From positions 1 to 5,854 of the forward strand of contig JAIUYB010000172.1 of assembly GCA_020216625.1 (NCBI GenBank): 5,854 bases of DNA, given 5' to 3'. Below, one piece after another: positions 4,052 through 5,854 of this stretch. How positions within the stretch are numbered: position 1 is the stretch's first letter; every line of letters starts with the position of its first letter. A program made the translations under genes and the position numbers. The notes under the pieces were generated by a model, which had not been told where the DNA came from, ran no database searches, and saw only the letters and a list, made by a program, of their open reading frames with translations. This DNA is from Desulfarculus sp. (GTDB lineage: Bacteria; Desulfobacterota; Desulfarculia; Desulfarculales; Desulfarculaceae).

Positions 4052-5854
4052 TCAGACCTCCGAGGCCGGCGCGGCCTCGGCCTCGGCCAGGTCCGGCATC
4101 ACCACCGTGAAGCGCGCCCCCTGGCCGGGCATGCTGAAGCAGTCGATGGCCCCACCGTGCTCCTCCACGATTTTTTGGCTGACCAGCAGGCCCAAACCTG
4201 TGCCCCGGCTGCCCTTGGTGGAGAAAAGGCCGGCAAAAAGGTGCCGCTTCACCTCGGGAGTGATGCCGGGGCCGTTGTCAATGACGTTGATCGTCACCAG
4301 GCCGAAGCCGTCCCGGCCACAGCGCAGCACCACCTCGGGCGCGGCCGGGGGGCTGGCGGTCTCGGCCAGGGCGTCCAGGGCGTTGGTCAAAAGATTCAGC
4401 ACCACCCGCCGGATGCCGTGGGGGTCCAGCACCACCCGGGCGCAGGCCGGGTCGCCCTCCACCCGCACCGTGACTCCCAATTCCTGGGCGCGCCCCGCGA
4501 CCAATCCGACCACCTCCTCCAGCAGGCGATTGAGGTCGAAGGGCTGGTACTGCGGCCTTCGGTCTTTGGCATAGGCCAAGAGATCCTGGGATAGGCCGTT
4601 GACTTGTTCCAGGTTGTGCTTGACCATGCGCCAACCCTGGCGGGTCAGCTCCAGGTCGCCGTCGCCCAGCCCCTGGTCCACCAGGTAGGCGGCGGCCCCC
4701 ATGCCGTGCAGGAGGTTCTTGATGCAGTGGGCCAGGCCGGCGGCGGTCTGTCCCACCGCGGCCAGGCGGGTCTGGCGGATGAGCTGGCCCTTGAGCGCCT
4801 TGGACTCGCGCAGGTTCTGCAAGAAAAGCATCGCGCCGCTGAATCGGCCGTCCAGGAACAGGGGTCGGGCCGAGATGAGCACCGGCAGGCGCCTGCCCGA
4901 GGCGGTCTTGACCACCCCCGGCCGCACAATGGCCTCGCCCCGGCGGGGGTTTTGAAAGATGTTCTGGTGCAGCAGGCGCACCTGGGCCCGGGGGAAGAAG
5001 TCGCCGTAACCGCGCAGGCCCACCACCGCGGCCGAGGGAGCCTCCAAGAGGGCCTCGGCGCTCTCGTTGAAGACCTGGATCAGCCCTTTGTCATCCGTGG
5101 CGATGATGGCGTTGAGGGCCTGGTGGATCAGGCCCTGCTCGAAGGCCCGCCGACGGGCAACCTCCTCCTCCAGAGCGCGGCGAATGGTGATGTCGCGCAG
5201 GTTGGCCAGCACCACGCGCTGATTCTTGTCGTCCTCCAGGCGGCGAAAGCGCCCCTCCAGGACCTTGATCTCTCCCCCGGTGGCCAGCACCCGGAAGCTG
5301 AGGGTGCGGCTGGTCTCCTCCAGGCCCAGGGCCCGGTACATGGCCTCCAGCACCTTGGAGCGGTCGGATTCGACCACCAACTCCGCGAAGCTGGCGTCCT
5401 CCAACCGCTCCGTGGGCTCCCCCAGGATGCGTCCAGCCTCGGGGTTGGCCACCCGCACCTTGCCCTGGTCGTCGATGACCAGCACCGCGTCGGTGGAGTT
5501 GTGCACCAGTTGGCCGTAGCGCTGGTCCTTGAGCCGCGAGCGGCGGGCCACCTCCCGGGCCATGCGGTTGAAGGCCTCGGCCGCCTGGCCCAGCTCGTCC
5601 GGGGCGCTCACCGGCACCACCTCGCCGTGCTCGCCGACGGCGACCTTGTCCACCTCGCCCACCAGGCGTTTGACCGAGCGGTTGACGGTGAGGATCACGG
5701 CCAATCCAATGATGGTGGAGACCACCAGGAACAGGCCCACCGCGAAGGCCAAGGTCTGCCAGAATTGGCGTTGCTGACGCCGGTCCAGGTCGTCCAGGCG
5801 GTAGGCCACGTCCAGCACCCCCAGCACCTTCTGCTGGGGTGGATGGGCGTGGCA
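4052..5854 (-). CDS. Membrane sensor histidine kinase, TM-HAMP-PAS-PAS-HisKA-HATPase, 5' end outside window
   Basis: The visible 600 residues are open to the right edge, so the N-terminus is missing. Numbering from the first visible residue (Cys at 5854), the order is the end of an extracytoplasmic sensor (CHAHPPQQKVLGVLDV, 1-16), one membrane helix (about 31-57), HAMP (58-110), PAS (about 114-224), PAS (about 237-354), a dimerisation/phosphoacceptor helix with H376 in AHCIKN, and a HATPase with NLLTNALDAL (N487, N491), DNGPG (526-530), LFSTKGSRGTGLGL (lid and G2 box, 543-556). It should autophosphorylate on H376 and pass phosphate to a response regulator that is not visible here. The residue after the His is Cys (C377) instead of the usual Glu, and the usual Pro of the H-box is Leu; Asn at H+4 (N380) is kept. 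The stop at 4052 is 14 bases from the convergent YkgJ-like gene. The C-terminus ends in a short Ala/Glu-rich tail. Confidence 0.93.
   Translation of the reverse strand, partial: CHAHPPQQKVLGVLDVAYRLDDLDRRQQRQFWQTLAFAVGLFLVVSTIIGLAVILTVNRSVKRLVGEVDKVAVGEHGEVVPVSAPDELGQAAEAFNRMAREVARRSRLKDQRYGQLVHNSTDAVLVIDDQGKVRVANPEAGRILGEPTERLEDASFAELVVESDRSKVLEAMYRALGLEETSRTLSFRVLATGGEIKVLEGRFRRLEDDKNQRVVLANLRDITIRRALEEEVARRRAFEQGLIHQALNAIIATDDKGLIQVFNESAEALLEAPSAAVVGLRGYGDFFPRAQVRLLHQNIFQNPRRGEAIVRPGVVKTASGRRLPVLISARPLFLDGRFSGAMLFLQNLRESKALKGQLIRQTRLAAVGQTAAGLAHCIKNLLHGMGAAAYLVDQGLGDGDLELTRQGWRMVKHNLEQVNGLSQDLLAYAKDRRPQYQPFDLNRLLEEVVGLVAGRAQELGVTVRVEGDPACARVVLDPHGIRRVVLNLLTNALDALAETASPPAAPEVVLRCGRDGFGLVTINVIDNGPGITPEVKRHLFAGLFSTKGSRGTGLGLLVSQKIVEEHGGAIDCFSMPGQGARFTVVMPDLAEAEAAPASEV
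4060..4080 (+). terminator. Possible hairpin terminator of the YkgJ-like gene
   Basis: CCGAGGCC and GGCCTCGG form a perfect 8-bp stem around a 5-base loop, 22 bases after the YkgJ-like stop codon and inside the last codons of the convergent kinase. No T-run follows on either strand, so it is a weak candidate for intrinsic termination; the Ala/Glu repeat coded on the other strand could produce the same symmetry by chance. Confidence 0.3.

Noticed and set aside
3455..4594. Plus-strand 379-codon open frame across the YkgJ-like gene and the kinase
   Set aside because: It is rich in Pro, Gly and Ala, overlaps two well-supported genes in other frames, and has no ribosome site or domain.
1..5854. 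Mobile element, CRISPR array, tRNA or rRNA
   Set aside because: No transposase or integrase motifs, no regularly spaced direct repeats and no cloverleaf or rRNA-like sequence were seen on either strand.

Overview
The window is GC-rich (roughly two thirds G+C by eye) bacterial chromosome with long shadow reading frames on both strands, as expected at that composition. The gene set points to a Desulfobacterota (former Deltaproteobacteria) genome: a PAS-PAS histidine kinase of the 'HCIKN' H-box type with a CHxHP motif before its membrane segment, an HD-GYP phosphodiesterase, a YkgJ-type cysteine-cluster protein and an aminotransferase of a kind I associate with that group. This assignment is from family resemblance only. 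Nothing looks mobile: no transposase, integrase, tRNA, rRNA, CRISPR array or origin was seen.

Layout. The minus strand carries, in order of transcription (right to left), a 48-residue zinc-ribbon protein (2999-3145), an HD-GYP protein (1870-2880), a 96-residue conserved protein of unknown function (1430-1720), a 22-codon leader peptide (1282-1350) and a class I/II PLP aminotransferase (12-1190). Consensus-like sigma-70 promoters precede the zinc-ribbon gene (3267-3295), the 96-residue gene (1815-1844) and the leader peptide (1377-1405), so this stretch is three transcription units. A YkgJ-like gene (3336-4037) runs the other way, divergent from the zinc-ribbon gene and convergent with a histidine kinase (4052-5854, minus) whose 5' end lies beyond the right edge.

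The most interesting element is the 180 bases in front of the aminotransferase. They contain every part of a classical transcription attenuator: a promoter, a short leader peptide with a Phe-Leu-Gly-Phe-Tyr-Tyr run, an antiterminator helix overlapping the leader stop codon, and a perfect 12-bp terminator hairpin with a T-rich tail just before the ribosome binding site. The arrangement predicts that shortage of charged tRNA-Phe or tRNA-Tyr turns the aminotransferase on, and so suggests a role in aromatic amino acid metabolism that the protein sequence alone does not reveal.

The remaining genes are mainly regulatory. The HD-GYP protein should hydrolyse cyclic di-GMP and may be co-transcribed with the zinc-ribbon protein. 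The histidine kinase is a membrane sensor whose response regulator is not in the window. The 96-residue gene has a leader with a possible RNA pseudoknot next to its ribosome binding site.
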